DNA of 41,350 bases from contig CAWJKX010000074.1 in assembly GCA_963843065.1 (NCBI GenBank), positions 1-41,350 of the forward strand, read 5' to 3'. This document shows, piece after piece, positions 27,244 through 35,602 of the stretch. This DNA is from JAGVPT01 sp963843065. Lineage in GTDB: Bacteria > Bacteroidota > Ignavibacteria > UBA10030 > UBA8401. The position numbers were made by a program, and so were the translations under genes. The notes beneath the pieces are model-generated. The model had not been told where the DNA came from and made no database searches. It saw only the letters and a program-made list of their open reading frames with translations. Within the stretch, counting starts at the first letter, position 1. Every line of letters starts with the position of its first letter.

Positions 27244-27274
27244 AAAAAACCCCGGAACCAAATCGGGGTTTTTT
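27244..27274. terminator. Two-way terminator, copy 2
   Basis: Same 11-bp A-CCCCG / CGGGG-T hairpin, 36 bases past the dapA stop on the minus strand; serves the lysC-dapA unit and backs up copy 1. Confidence 0.85.
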
Positions 27275-27309
27275 GTTGGAATTCCTTTGTGCCAATTATT
27301 TGCGATCGT

Positions 27310-28203
27310 TTAGATCAAGCGGAGATTATGCAGTATTGTTTTAAGCACTTTTCTATTTTTTGAGCCCATTGGAACGAGTGGCAGCCGGTACACTTCATCG
27401 ATCATTCCCATCATCGCAAGCGATGCTTTTACAGGAATTGGATTTGTCTCAATAAAGTTTGCGTTCATCAGGGGCAAAAGTTTATTGTGCAGCTGCAGTG
27501 CTTTTTTCCAATTTCCTGACAATCCTGCCCGGACCATGTCCGAAAAATCCTTCGGGAGTTGATTTGCCACCACCGAAATACATCCATCGCCCCCGACCGA
27601 TAAAATCGGCAGCGTAATTGCATCGTCGCCGGAGAGGAGCGAAAAATGCTTCGGCCTGTTGCGTGCAATTTCCATAATCTGCGCAATATTTCCGGAAGCT
27701 TCTTTCACAGCCATAATGGACGGGATTTCTTCTGCCATCCGCAGTGTTGTTGAAGCTGCAATATTTCCGCCGGTCCGGCCCGGAACGTTGTAAACAATCA
27801 AAGGAATATCCACCGCCTCCGCCACGGCTCGGTAGTGTTGAAAATAACCCTCCTGCGTCGGCTTGTTGTAATAGGGAGCAACAAGAATTGCAGCGTCAGC
27901 TCCGAGATCTTTTGCCAGATGAGTTAACTCTATTGCTCTTTTGGTGTAGTTGCTTCCGCTTCCTGCAAACACTTTTATCCGGCCGCGTGAACGCTCAATA
28001 ACAATTTCCAGGATTCGGCGATGTTCATCGGAAGAGATGCTCGGACTTTCTCCAGTGGTGCCGATAGGGATAATGGCTTCAACTCCTCCGGCAATCTGAT
28101 AGTCTACTAACTTCCGGAGTGCCGTCTCGTCAATGGTTCCGTCTTTTTTAAACGGAGTGACGAGTGCAGTTCCGGTTCCGCGAAATTTCTTTTGACGTGC
28201 CAT
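27310..28203 (-). CDS. dapA: 4-hydroxy-tetrahydrodipicolinate synthase
   Basis: 297 residues. Condenses aspartate semialdehyde with pyruvate, the first step specific to diaminopimelate/lysine. TIM-barrel family features: GTGTALVTPF, IPIGTTGESPSIS, the catalytic Tyr in VYNVPGRTGGN, the Schiff-base Lys in IMAVKEASGN, and LLSGDDAITLPILSVGG. Complete. It lies 55 bases downstream of lysC on the same strand, so the first two committed steps are cotranscribed. Its last 16 codons are duplicated downstream. Confidence 0.95.
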   Translation of the reverse strand: MARQKKFRGTGTALVTPFKKDGTIDETALRKLVDYQIAGGVEAIIPIGTTGESPSISSDEHRRILEIVIERSRGRIKVFAGSGSNYTKRAIELTHLAKDLGADAAILVAPYYNKPTQEGYFQHYRAVAEAVDIPLIVYNVPGRTGGNIAASTTLRMAEEIPSIMAVKEASGNIAQIMEIARNRPKHFSLLSGDDAITLPILSVGGDGCISVVANQLPKDFSDMVRAGLSGNWKKALQLHNKLLPLMNANFIETNPIPVKASLAMMGMIDEVYRLPLVPMGSKNRKVLKTILHNLRLI

Positions 28204-28258
28204 AAAAATACTATGTTTTACAGGTTGGATGTGTGGGGGATGGCAAGACAGTTATGAT

Positions 28259-29655
28259 TCATGATGTGGCAATGTTTTCAAAAAGTGTTTCCTGAGGCAA
28301 AGGTTCAAAGAATTCCTTGTGGAGCCGCTGCACCGCATTCGACCACGTTGTGGTTATCGATGACAAGGCTGATGTTCAGTTCTGAGGCTCCCTTGCGAAA
28401 TCATCATAACATCGATGTCGCCAAGCGATCGAAAAATTCTATCGGCAACTCCTACAGTAGAATGAAGGCGTTCTCCAATGATACTGACAATGGCTTTATT
28501 TTGAAAACGACGACGTCGGAGAACTGTTCAAGTTCCGGGACGATCGCGGTCAGCAGTTCGGTGTTGCTAATCGTCAGCGAGGCGGATGCGACCGAAGTGT
28601 TCACCAAGTCGACGGAGGTGTGATATCTATCGAACACTTCGAGAATCGATTCCATAAATCGATTTGCAGAAAGGAAGCGCGTTGCTTGGATATTGACGAC
28701 GGTAATCCCTTTCTTATTTGCTATCGATTTCACCGAGACGTTTGATTGGGGAGGATTTGCTACGACGCGAGTCCCCGTTGAATTCGGCCGGCGTGAATTC
28801 AATACGACGACCGGTATGTTCTTTTGAACGGCAGGGCGAATCGTACTGGGATGGAGTACCTTCGCCCCGAAGTAGGCTAACTCCGATGCTTCTTTGTATG
28901 AAATTGTTTTTAATTTCTTTGCCATCGGAGTGATCTGCGGGTCGGCAGTAAGTATTCCGTCAACGTCTGTCCAAATTTGGATTTCTTCCGCATCTAATGC
29001 AGCGCCAATAATCGCGGCAGAATAGTCCGATCCTCCGCGCCCAAGCGTAGTCGTAATTTTCCTTGTTGTTGCGCCGATAAAGCCCTGAGTGACGACAATA
29101 TTGTTTTCCGTTGAGATTCGGGCTGATTACTTTGTTTGCCTTCTCATCGATTTCTTTGAAAAGCGGAGTTGCGTTTCCATAATGGTCGTCCGTTACCATG
29201 AAAGCACGCGCGTCAAGCCACACAACGGAGTATTTCTTTGCCTTCATCGCTTCTGAAAAAATCAATGAGGACATAAGCTCGCCCATTGATGCGATAGTGT
29301 CAAGCGATCGTTTTGTCAGCTCCCCGAGGATGGCAATGCTCTGAGAAAGGTTCTTAAGTTCTTCGAATCGGCTGCGTAATTGGAATATGAGTTGTTGTAC
29401 TGCCGAACGAGAATCGATAAGGTTTTCCGCGATAAGAACGTGTCGTTCAAGCAGATTGTTTAAAAGGAGAGTCGCTTCGTCGAGTCGTTCGGCGACGGAC
29501 AATTCGGCTGATCTTAAAAGGATATCTGTAGCGCCTGCGATTGCGGAGAGGACTACGACCGGATGTTGTTTTTGTTGCCGTGCGACGAGGGCGATAGCAT
29601 TGTCAATAGCGCGAGCATCTTCTACAGATGTCCCGCCAAATTTCATGACGATCAT
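28259..29655 (-). CDS. lysC: Aspartate kinase (monofunctional; four apparent frameshifts)
   Basis: Phosphorylates aspartate at the entry to the lysine/threonine/methionine pathways. MIVMKFGGTSVEDARAIDNA at the N-terminus and, after a shift near 29112, NIVVTQGFIGATTRKITTTL then GRGGSDYSAAIIGAALDAEE. TISYKEASELAYFGAKVLHP follows, then two ACT regulatory domains (GITVVNIQATRFL; after a shift near 28505, NKAIVSIIGERLHSTVGVAD). Further shifts near 28385 and 28318 lead to ASELNISLVIDNHNVVEC and VQRLHKEFFEPLP, with a stop at 28259-28261. Bridged length is ~465 residues, like E. coli LysC. The ACT domains suggest lysine feedback. Frameshifts are probably sequence errors. Confidence 0.88.
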
Positions 29656-29674
29656 AAATTAAGATTGTACTGCG

Positions 29675-29926
29675 TTGCTGAATACCGCGCATCAATTGCT
29701 GTCAATATACAGTTCTTTTTGGCGCAAATCAAACCATGAAGATCACGTTTGGGCAGCTGTTGGACACCTTCTTGATTTACTTTGCCAAGTATTTCAACAT
29801 CTCGCCATTGCCCGGGTAAAGTGTCCTGACGAGCTATTAATGACGTTTGATATTCAATGGTATGAATTGTATTTTCAAGGCACCGAGAAAGGAGTGATTG
29901 TTATCCCCAATAAAGGCCAGCAATGA
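29675..29926 (+). CDS. Hypothetical small protein upstream of nth (uncertain)
   Basis: 83 codons ending four bases into the nth start (ATGA overlap). The second half, DELLMTFDIQWYELYFQGTE and GVIVIPNKGQQ, reads like real protein, and the overlap supports coupled translation. The first half is less convincing and no ribosome site precedes the ATG at 29675. In another frame an ATG at 29736 gives MKITFGQLLDTFLIYFAKYF before a stop, so a frameshift may join the two. Not recognised. Confidence 0.35.
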   Translation: MLNTAHQLLSIYSSFWRKSNHEDHVWAAVGHLLDLLCQVFQHLAIARVKCPDELLMTFDIQWYELYFQGTEKGVIVIPNKGQQ

Positions 29927-30651
29927 CGAAAGAACAAGCCGTAGCCCGCAATGTCCAATTACTGGAACTCTACCTCGGTGTTCCGCGCCAGAAGAAGAAG
30001 CGAACCGACCCGCTTGATATGTTGATAGGAACATTGCTCTCGCAAAATACAAATGACCGAAACAGTCACAGGGCGTACCTCGAACTACGAAGGCGCTTTC
30101 CAACGTGGAAGAAAGTAGCCGAAGCTCCGGTTGGATCAATTGCATCGGCAATTAAGGTAGGTGGGATGAAGAATCAAAGGAGCAGGCGTATCAAAGTTCT
30201 GCTTCGAACTATACACAAGGACTACGGATCGTACCGCCTTCGAGGGATTGAAGAGATGAATAATGATAAAGTAATTTCAACTCTCACAGCCTTTCATGGA
30301 ATCGGATTCAAAACCGCCGCCTGCGTGCTTCTCTTTTCTCTTCGGCGGGAGGTATTTCCGGTCGACACGCACATTCATAGAATTTGCAACAGACTCGGTT
30401 TGGTCAAGACGAAGACCCCCGATCAAACATTCGAGGCGATGGGGAATTTTGTTCCGAAGGGAAAATCGTATTCGTTTCATACTAACCTTATCCGGTTTGG
30501 GCGAACAATATGCCTTGCGCAGCGTCCTCGCTGCGGCCAGTGCCCTCTCTACGACGGATGTGTTTTCCCGGAAAAAGAAAAATTTGCGTCTGAACGAATT
30601 TCGCCATCTTCTCGCCGAAACTCAAACTTCATGCTTTTGGATGAAATCTGA
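29923..30651 (+). CDS. nth: Endonuclease III-type DNA glycosylase/AP lyase
   Basis: 242 residues. Base-excision repair enzyme of the HhH-GPD superfamily. MLIGTLLSQNTND is the conserved N-terminal helix; the helix-hairpin-helix is FHGIGFKTAACVL with the lyase Lys; VDTHIHRICNRLGL carries the catalytic Asp. The C-terminal Cys-x6-Cys-x2-Cys-x5-Cys (CLAQRPRCGQCPLYDGC) binds a [4Fe-4S] cluster. The last ~25 residues after EKFASERIS look atypical and may reflect a late frameshift. The specificity could be broader than thymine glycol. Confidence 0.88.
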   Translation: MTKEQAVARNVQLLELYLGVPRQKKKRTDPLDMLIGTLLSQNTNDRNSHRAYLELRRRFPTWKKVAEAPVGSIASAIKVGGMKNQRSRRIKVLLRTIHKDYGSYRLRGIEEMNNDKVISTLTAFHGIGFKTAACVLLFSLRREVFPVDTHIHRICNRLGLVKTKTPDQTFEAMGNFVPKGKSYSFHTNLIRFGRTICLAQRPRCGQCPLYDGCVFPEKEKFASERISPSSRRNSNFMLLDEI

Positions 30652-30667
30652 CCGAAACCCCTCTTCG

Positions 30668-30698
30668 TTGACATCCCCTGTGAAATTTCGTATTTTTG
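30668..30698 (+). promoter_or_regulatory. Possible promoter of the first GT9 gene
   Basis: TTG (30668-30670), a 20-base spacer and TATTTTTG (30691-30698) match the Bacteroidota -33/-7 pattern. A start near 30705 would exclude the frame's earliest start codon (30696) and favour TTG 30738. Confidence 0.35.
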
Positions 30699-30737
30699 GT
30701 TTACTTATTCTTCTTAATCAAACAATTTAACATCCTT

Positions 30738-31790
30738 TTGCGCTTAGAAAATATCAACAGGATTCTCGTCATTAAGCTTCGAGCGATCGGAGATGTGTTG
30801 CTATCAACACCGGTTGTTCAGAATTTGCATGACCGTTTCCCTCTTGCGCAGATTGATTTTTTGACCGATAAATTTGCCGCTGACGTAGTCATCGGCAATC
30901 CCTGGTTGTCGAAGGTCATTACGTTTGACCGGAAGAGTGATTCAAGCATAGGAATAATTCGACAAGTCAGGGAAAAGAAGTATGATCTCATCATCGACCT
31001 ATTTTCTAATCCACGGTCTGCGATCATTACCGGATTAAGCGGCGCACGATTCCGAGCTGGATTCCCGTTTCGATGGCGGAAATATGCGTACAACATTATT
31101 ATTCCGCCTCGTACCGGCAACATTCACAACATCGACTTCAATCTGGATGCCTTGCGCAGACTTGGCATTCCCGTGCATCATTTTCAACCATATTTTCCGC
31201 TCGCAGACCGAGAAAAACAATTTGCGGCAGAATGGTTTCGCGGAGAAAGCCTTGATGGAAAGCCGGTTATTGGATTGAACCCTAGCGGCGGATGGTATAC
31301 CAAACGATGGGGGTTTGAACATTACGCACGCCTCGGTGATCTCATCAGCCAAAACTATAGCGCTTCAATTATTTTGCTCTGGGGACCAGGGGAAGAGGAT
31401 GACGTTCGCTTTATACAAAAACAAATGAAAATGCCGGGGCATGTTATTCCAAAAACAACGCTTTCCCAACTCGGCGCGTTCATTAACCGATGTGCGTTTA
31501 TTGTAAGCAACGACTCCGGCCCGATGCATATCGCGGCATCGTTGGGCATTCCGACGCTTGGAATTTTTGGCCCGACCAATCCGCGTCAACAAGGCCCTTA
31601 CGGGGATAACCATCGCTGGGTAAGAAACGAGGAGCTTGATTGCCTCGAATGCAGTCTCACTGCATGCCCCATAGGAAATATTTGCATGACGCGATTAGAA
31701 GTAGAGCGCGTTTTGGATGCGTTCAATCTCCTCACAGTCCAATCCCCAAAAAAAATGCAGCCAGCGCCCATTCATTCGAAGGAAACATGA
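30738..31790 (+). CDS. Family 9 glycosyltransferase, heptosyltransferase-like
   Basis: About 350 residues. Start TTG 30738 (LRLENINRILVIKL) is chosen because the frame's earlier start lies inside a promoter-like sequence; this is uncertain. Motifs: ILVIKLRAIGDVLLSTPVVQ at the N-terminus, GNPWLSKVITFD, a C-terminal domain with GLNPSGGWYTKRWGFEHYAR, and the GT9 signature FIVSNDSGPMHIAASLGIPT then FGPTNPRQQGPYG. A CLECSLTACPIGNICM cluster near the end is typical of the family. Probably adds a sugar to the LPS core. Its stop overlaps the next gene (ATGA). Confidence 0.88.
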   Translation: MRLENINRILVIKLRAIGDVLLSTPVVQNLHDRFPLAQIDFLTDKFAADVVIGNPWLSKVITFDRKSDSSIGIIRQVREKKYDLIIDLFSNPRSAIITGLSGARFRAGFPFRWRKYAYNIIIPPRTGNIHNIDFNLDALRRLGIPVHHFQPYFPLADREKQFAAEWFRGESLDGKPVIGLNPSGGWYTKRWGFEHYARLGDLISQNYSASIILLWGPGEEDDVRFIQKQMKMPGHVIPKTTLSQLGAFINRCAFIVSNDSGPMHIAASLGIPTLGIFGPTNPRQQGPYGDNHRWVRNEELDCLECSLTACPIGNICMTRLEVERVLDAFNLLTVQSPKKMQPAPIHSKET

Positions 31791-32970
31791 AGAAAAAATC
31801 GACGCGGAAAAAACAGCAAGCCCAAATGAGAATCCCGGATTGCAAACGATTTACCGGGTATAAACCATGTTTTCCCGGCTCAACGTGCTACACGGACTGT
31901 GTTGACCCGGATCCTATTGGAACAAGGGTCCTCATCATCAATCTCGATGCTATGGGAGCAGTGCTGCAAACGACGGCGATGCTTCCGGCCATTAAAAGGA
32001 AATACCCGCAAAGCCACATTTCTTGGGTCACATTGAAGAATGCATACCGCTCTTCTCGAAAATAATCCGTACGTCGACGCAGCGTATGTATGGGAGCCGG
32101 AAAGCTGGCTTGTTCTCCAGAATATTGAGTTCGACGTCGTCTACAGTGTCGATAAATCGAAAAGATCTTGCGCATTCTGCAATACACTTAATGCGAAAGG
32201 AGAAGATAGGTTTCGGATTGAATAAAGAGGGGCAGATCATTCCGCTTAACAAGGAGGCAGAGTACAGTTATCTTCTCGGTCTTGATGATAATCTAAAATT
32301 CAGCGTGAACAAAAAATACGGAACGGAAATACTGCAGGAAGCGATGAAGCTCACGTTTCGCCGCGACGCGTATGCGCTGATCCTTTCTGATGAAGAGAAA
32401 AAATACTGTGAACAGTATGCAAAAGAAGTGGGATTAAACGGCAATAACGTGATCGTCGGGTTCAATACTGGTTGTTCGTATCTCTATCCAAACAAAAAAA
32501 TGACCATTGGCCAGCATGTCGCGCTCATTGAGAAACTGTCTGCGATGAAAGGAATCGATCTCGTTTTACTTGGAGGTCCGGAAGACACGGAGCGGAACGC
32601 GGAAATTGTGAGGCGCGTGGGGAAAAAAGTTGTCAGCACTCCAACTGCGCAGGGAGTGAGACGGGGAATTTGTTATGAAAATATTTGCGACGTTATTATT
32701 ACTGGTGATTCGTTCGGCATGCACGTCGCAATCGGATTAAAGAAATATGTTATTGCGTGGTTTGGATTGAGTTGTTGGAGTGAGATTGATTTATACGATC
32801 GGGGCGTGAAACTTATCCCGGAAGGTCTGCATTGTGCACCGTGCTGGAAAAAAGATTGTCCGTACGATCTGGAGTGCATCCAGATGATTGATCTGGAAGG
32901 GATTGTTCGCGCAGTGGAGGGGTTCTCAAAAGAAAGGCCGGCCTTAAAAAGTCTGTCAGTTACTCCTTAA
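31787..32970 (+). CDS. Family 9 glycosyltransferase with Cys-rich N-terminus (two apparent frameshifts)
   Basis: Starts MKKKSTRKKQQAQMRIPDCK, followed by a Cys-rich segment (FTGYKPCFPGSTCYTDC), then VLIINLDAMGAVLQTTAMLP. The frame shifts near 32040 (to HTALLENNPYVDAAYVWEPE) and near 32200 (to KIGFGLNKEGQIIPLNKEAE). The C-terminal domain has VGFNTGCSYLYPNKKMTIGQ, VLLGGPEDTERN and VIITGDSFGMHVAIGLKKYV, where GDSFGMH replaces the usual NDSGPMH. Bridged length is ~394 residues. The Cys segment may bind metal or form disulfides. It converges with the thioredoxin-fold gene, overlapping it by 11 bases. Confidence 0.8.
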
Positions 32971-33469
32971 CTCCTTTTTCTTTAAGGTATTCGCTGAACT
33001 GTTTCTTTTCGTACTGATTCTCTGCGATAAATGAAAGAATGAGAAGAAACATAGGGGCTTTCGCATATCCCGGGAGTAGCGTGATTGGCTCGCTGTCCTC
33101 TCGCATGAAGAGAGTGGAGGGATACCCTTTTACTCCGAATGCCGCTGCAAGCTGGCTGGGCGAGTACTCCTGCCCTTTGTAATGAATCTTTCCGTTTCCT
33201 TCTGCATTCATTTTTATAATCACAAAGTTTTTAGACAAGTAATCCTTAACTCCGGGGTCCGTATAGACTTCTGTGTCCATCTTCGCACACCATCCACACC
33301 ACTCTGTGTATACATCAACAAGTACTTTCTTATGGTCGGCTTTTGCCTCCTCCATACCTGCGTCAAAAGAATTCCATTGTATGGCCGGTGAAGAGTCCTT
33401 TGACTGGGCGATGAGAGCTCCATTTGTCAGCGCGGCGGCGATGGCGAATGCGACAGCGACATATTTCAT
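32960..33469 (-). CDS. Secreted thioredoxin-fold protein
   Basis: 169 residues from ATG 33469, chosen because a Sec signal peptide follows at once (MKYVAVAFAIAAALTNGALI); the frame extends further upstream but without a good start. DVYTEWCGWCAKMDTEVYTD contains the redox Cys-Gly-Trp-Cys, and GVKGYPSTLFM has the cis-proline. It belongs with the thioredoxin_7/DsbD-gamma-like periplasmic proteins, probably reducing or exchanging disulfides. It lies 67 bases after a GT9 gene on the same strand and may be the last gene of that operon. Confidence 0.85.
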   Translation of the reverse strand: MKYVAVAFAIAAALTNGALIAQSKDSSPAIQWNSFDAGMEEAKADHKKVLVDVYTEWCGWCAKMDTEVYTDPGVKDYLSKNFVIIKMNAEGNGKIHYKGQEYSPSQLAAAFGVKGYPSTLFMREDSEPITLLPGYAKAPMFLLILSFIAENQYEKKQFSEYLKEKGVKE

Positions 33470-33536
33470 GTACTCTCCACAAATGTTATTGAAGTATTGA
33501 ACAGCCGTCCTATAAAAGTCGTTCCATTGAATGAAG

Positions 33537-34628
33537 TTAAATGCTTTTCTGGTCGCGTAAAATAGTTTCAACGCGGTCAATAACCAGTGGAATTTCAATA
33601 TCGTCCAGAGGACATATTTTCGGATCGCCGGGGCAGCGCGTTTGACAGTAATCCTGTTTAGGCAGGATCACCTCCGAACGATTTCCGAGCGGACCCCACA
33701 ACTGCGGTGAACAGGCCGTTAATGGGCAAAAGAGGGAAACGGTAGGTATTCCCAGAGCCGCCGCTATATGCATCGAACCGGTCGATGAAGAAATAAGAAG
33801 ATCAAGTTGTGAGATGCTCGCCATATGCTCTCGCAATGGCTGGATGAGGATCATCGCGCCATTGTGTTCGAGGGACTCAAAGAATGTTCGCTGCTGTATT
33901 TCATGCGGTCCCAGATTAATAACAACGCTGAACCGTAACAGGAGGCGTTCGATCAGCTGAAGATATTTCTCAGGCTTCCAATTCGGCGAAGAGCCGCGCG
34001 ATATTGGATTGATGCCGATAACCGGTTTGTTAAATGAAATTCCTAATAATGAAAAATGTTGGTGCGCCCGTTCTTTCTCGTCTTTTGTGAGAAACACTTC
34101 GGGTTTCGTATCGCGCGAAGTCGCTCCTATTCTTAATCCGAGGTCCAGCATGTAATCGGCTTCATGCCGGAGTGGAATATATTTATGCCGGCTGACGCTT
34201 TTTGTGAACGTGATCATTTGATACAGTTTTTTCCCGACGCCGATTCGCGTTGGTATGCCGGCGAGGAACATCATCCAGGCATGCCGTTCTCGCGGGAAGG
34301 GCATCAGCCCTACATCGAATTTCAACGCTCGCAAGTGCCCGACTTGCTTCCAAAAAACTTTCCTGCCGGAGTTAATCTGTTCTGGGCTGTCCGTCAGTAT
34401 TTCCGTGATATGAGGATTGTTTTCAAGCAGCGGGACATTCGATGGGTGCACCATCACGGCAATGAACGATTGCGGAAATGCTTTCCGGATTGACCTGATG
34501 AGCGGAGTCGTCAAGACAACGTCGCCGATTCGGTCAGGTCGAATAATGAGAATTCGCTTATTTTTCACCGACGCGGCTATAGTATCTTTTTGTACATTGC
34601 CAGCGTTTTCTCGGCGACTTTGCTCCAT
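33537..34628 (-). CDS. Family 9 glycosyltransferase, heptosyltransferase-like
   Basis: 363 residues. NKRILIIRPDRIGDVVLTTP is the typical start; LLENNPHITEIL and RHEADYMLDLGLRIGA follow. The C-terminal domain carries PVIGINPISRGSSPNWKPEK, INLGPHEIQQ and LLISSSTGSMHIAAALGIPT. SLFCPLTACSPQLWGPLGN and the Cys pairs (CQTRCPGDPKICPL) close the protein. The first 20 residues overlap the previous gene by 52 bases; a downstream start near NKRILIIR is possible. LPS or surface-glycan synthesis. Confidence 0.87.
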   Translation of the reverse strand: MEQSRRENAGNVQKDTIAASVKNKRILIIRPDRIGDVVLTTPLIRSIRKAFPQSFIAVMVHPSNVPLLENNPHITEILTDSPEQINSGRKVFWKQVGHLRALKFDVGLMPFPRERHAWMMFLAGIPTRIGVGKKLYQMITFTKSVSRHKYIPLRHEADYMLDLGLRIGATSRDTKPEVFLTKDEKERAHQHFSLLGISFNKPVIGINPISRGSSPNWKPEKYLQLIERLLLRFSVVINLGPHEIQQRTFFESLEHNGAMILIQPLREHMASISQLDLLISSSTGSMHIAAALGIPTVSLFCPLTACSPQLWGPLGNRSEVILPKQDYCQTRCPGDPKICPLDDIEIPLVIDRVETILRDQKSI

Positions 34629-35602
34629 AAGAATTCTTGCTTAACATGATGCCTTAGTTTATCGTTTCGATTCTCGTTTAACGCAGCAAGGATTCCGGCA
34701 TGAATCGAATCAACTGAATGCGGATCGACGTAGTGTGCCATTGTCCCGAAATACTCTCGGGTTCCTCCATGTGGAGTGATGACGATCTTCGAGCCGGCAA
34801 GCGCGGCCTCTAGAGCTGCAATACCGGGTGTTTCAAACAATGAGGGAAGGGCAAAAACATCGCACGCGGCATAGGCCGACGCAAGCATCTCCGATTCATT
34901 TTCAAGGCCCGGAATGACGAGAATGTTCTTGTTTTTTGCTGCTTCCTTCAAACACTGCTCTCCATCCCTGCCGATTACTTTTCCTATGATGACCGCTGGA
35001 TGATCAATCGATCGTAATGCGCGGATAAGGCCCAATACATTCTTTCGCGCCGGTCCGATATGACCTACGTTCAAAATGAATTTGTCAATGCCATATTTCT
35101 TTTTGAATAATGCCGGGTTACCGAACTCAAACCGAGGATCAACCCCGTTTGGAATGACTGAAATTTTCTTTGCAGGAATGTTTAAGCCATATTCAATTAA
35201 ATGTGCCTCGTCCGCAGTGTTCGGCAAAACGGCACGCGACCATTTGCAAATTTGTTCAGTGAAACCGTAGTCTGTCCAGATGCCTGTGCGAATGCGCTTC
35301 AGTGAATGTTCGAGTGCGAGGGTTAGGCGAATTGAGCGGGCTGACCTTTGCGTGAAAAAGATCGGCGAAGCGACTAAAGGGATAGAAAGAGGCTCGATAT
35401 TTCGGGCAAGGTGATATGTGCCTAGATTCGCGGAAAATAAATGAAAAATATCGGGGTGAAACTGTGGAGATGATTCCCACGGTTGGAAAAGCGATACATC
35501 GACACCCAGTTTTTCAAGCTCACTCTTTGTCCTCAAAATCTGGACCCGCGGGCCGCCGTGAATGAGAGAAACCGACTGATAACAGGCCATTGTGACTTTC
35601 AT
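34577..35602 (-). CDS. Family 4 glycosyltransferase
   Basis: 341 residues, GT-B fold. The N-terminal half (SLIHGGPRVQILRTKSELEK) holds the acceptor side. The C-terminal domain has KKISVIPNGVDPRFEF, FILNVGHIGPARKNVLGLIR and the retaining-transferase E-x7-E motif in LPSLFETPGIAALEAALAGS, then ITPHGGTREYFG. Start ATG 35602 overlaps the preceding stop by four bases (ATGA). No membrane segment. Sugar donor unknown; the context is surface polysaccharide assembly. Confidence 0.88.
   Translation of the reverse strand: MKVTMACYQSVSLIHGGPRVQILRTKSELEKLGVDVSLFQPWESSPQFHPDIFHLFSANLGTYHLARNIEPLSIPLVASPIFFTQRSARSIRLTLALEHSLKRIRTGIWTDYGFTEQICKWSRAVLPNTADEAHLIEYGLNIPAKKISVIPNGVDPRFEFGNPALFKKKYGIDKFILNVGHIGPARKNVLGLIRALRSIDHPAVIIGKVIGRDGEQCLKEAAKNKNILVIPGLENESEMLASAYAACDVFALPSLFETPGIAALEAALAGSKIVITPHGGTREYFGTMAHYVDPHSVDSIHAGILAALNENRNDKLRHHVKQEFLWSKVAEKTLAMYKKIL

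Larger units (their letters stand above)
26907..27360. repeat. 227-bp tandem duplication including the dapA tail
   Basis: Copy 1 is 26907-27133 and copy 2 is 27134-27360, with about five mismatches (for example GCGTTCCC versus GCTTTCCC, GTGCTAATT versus GTGCCAATT). Each unit holds two REP-like hairpins, a two-way terminator and the final 16 codons plus stop of dapA. Only copy 2 is joined to the rest of dapA. Confidence 0.9.

Noticed and set aside
29656..29760. Lysine riboswitch upstream of lysC
   Set aside because: Only about 270 bases separate lysC from nth on the other strand and no conserved L-box stems could be recognised.
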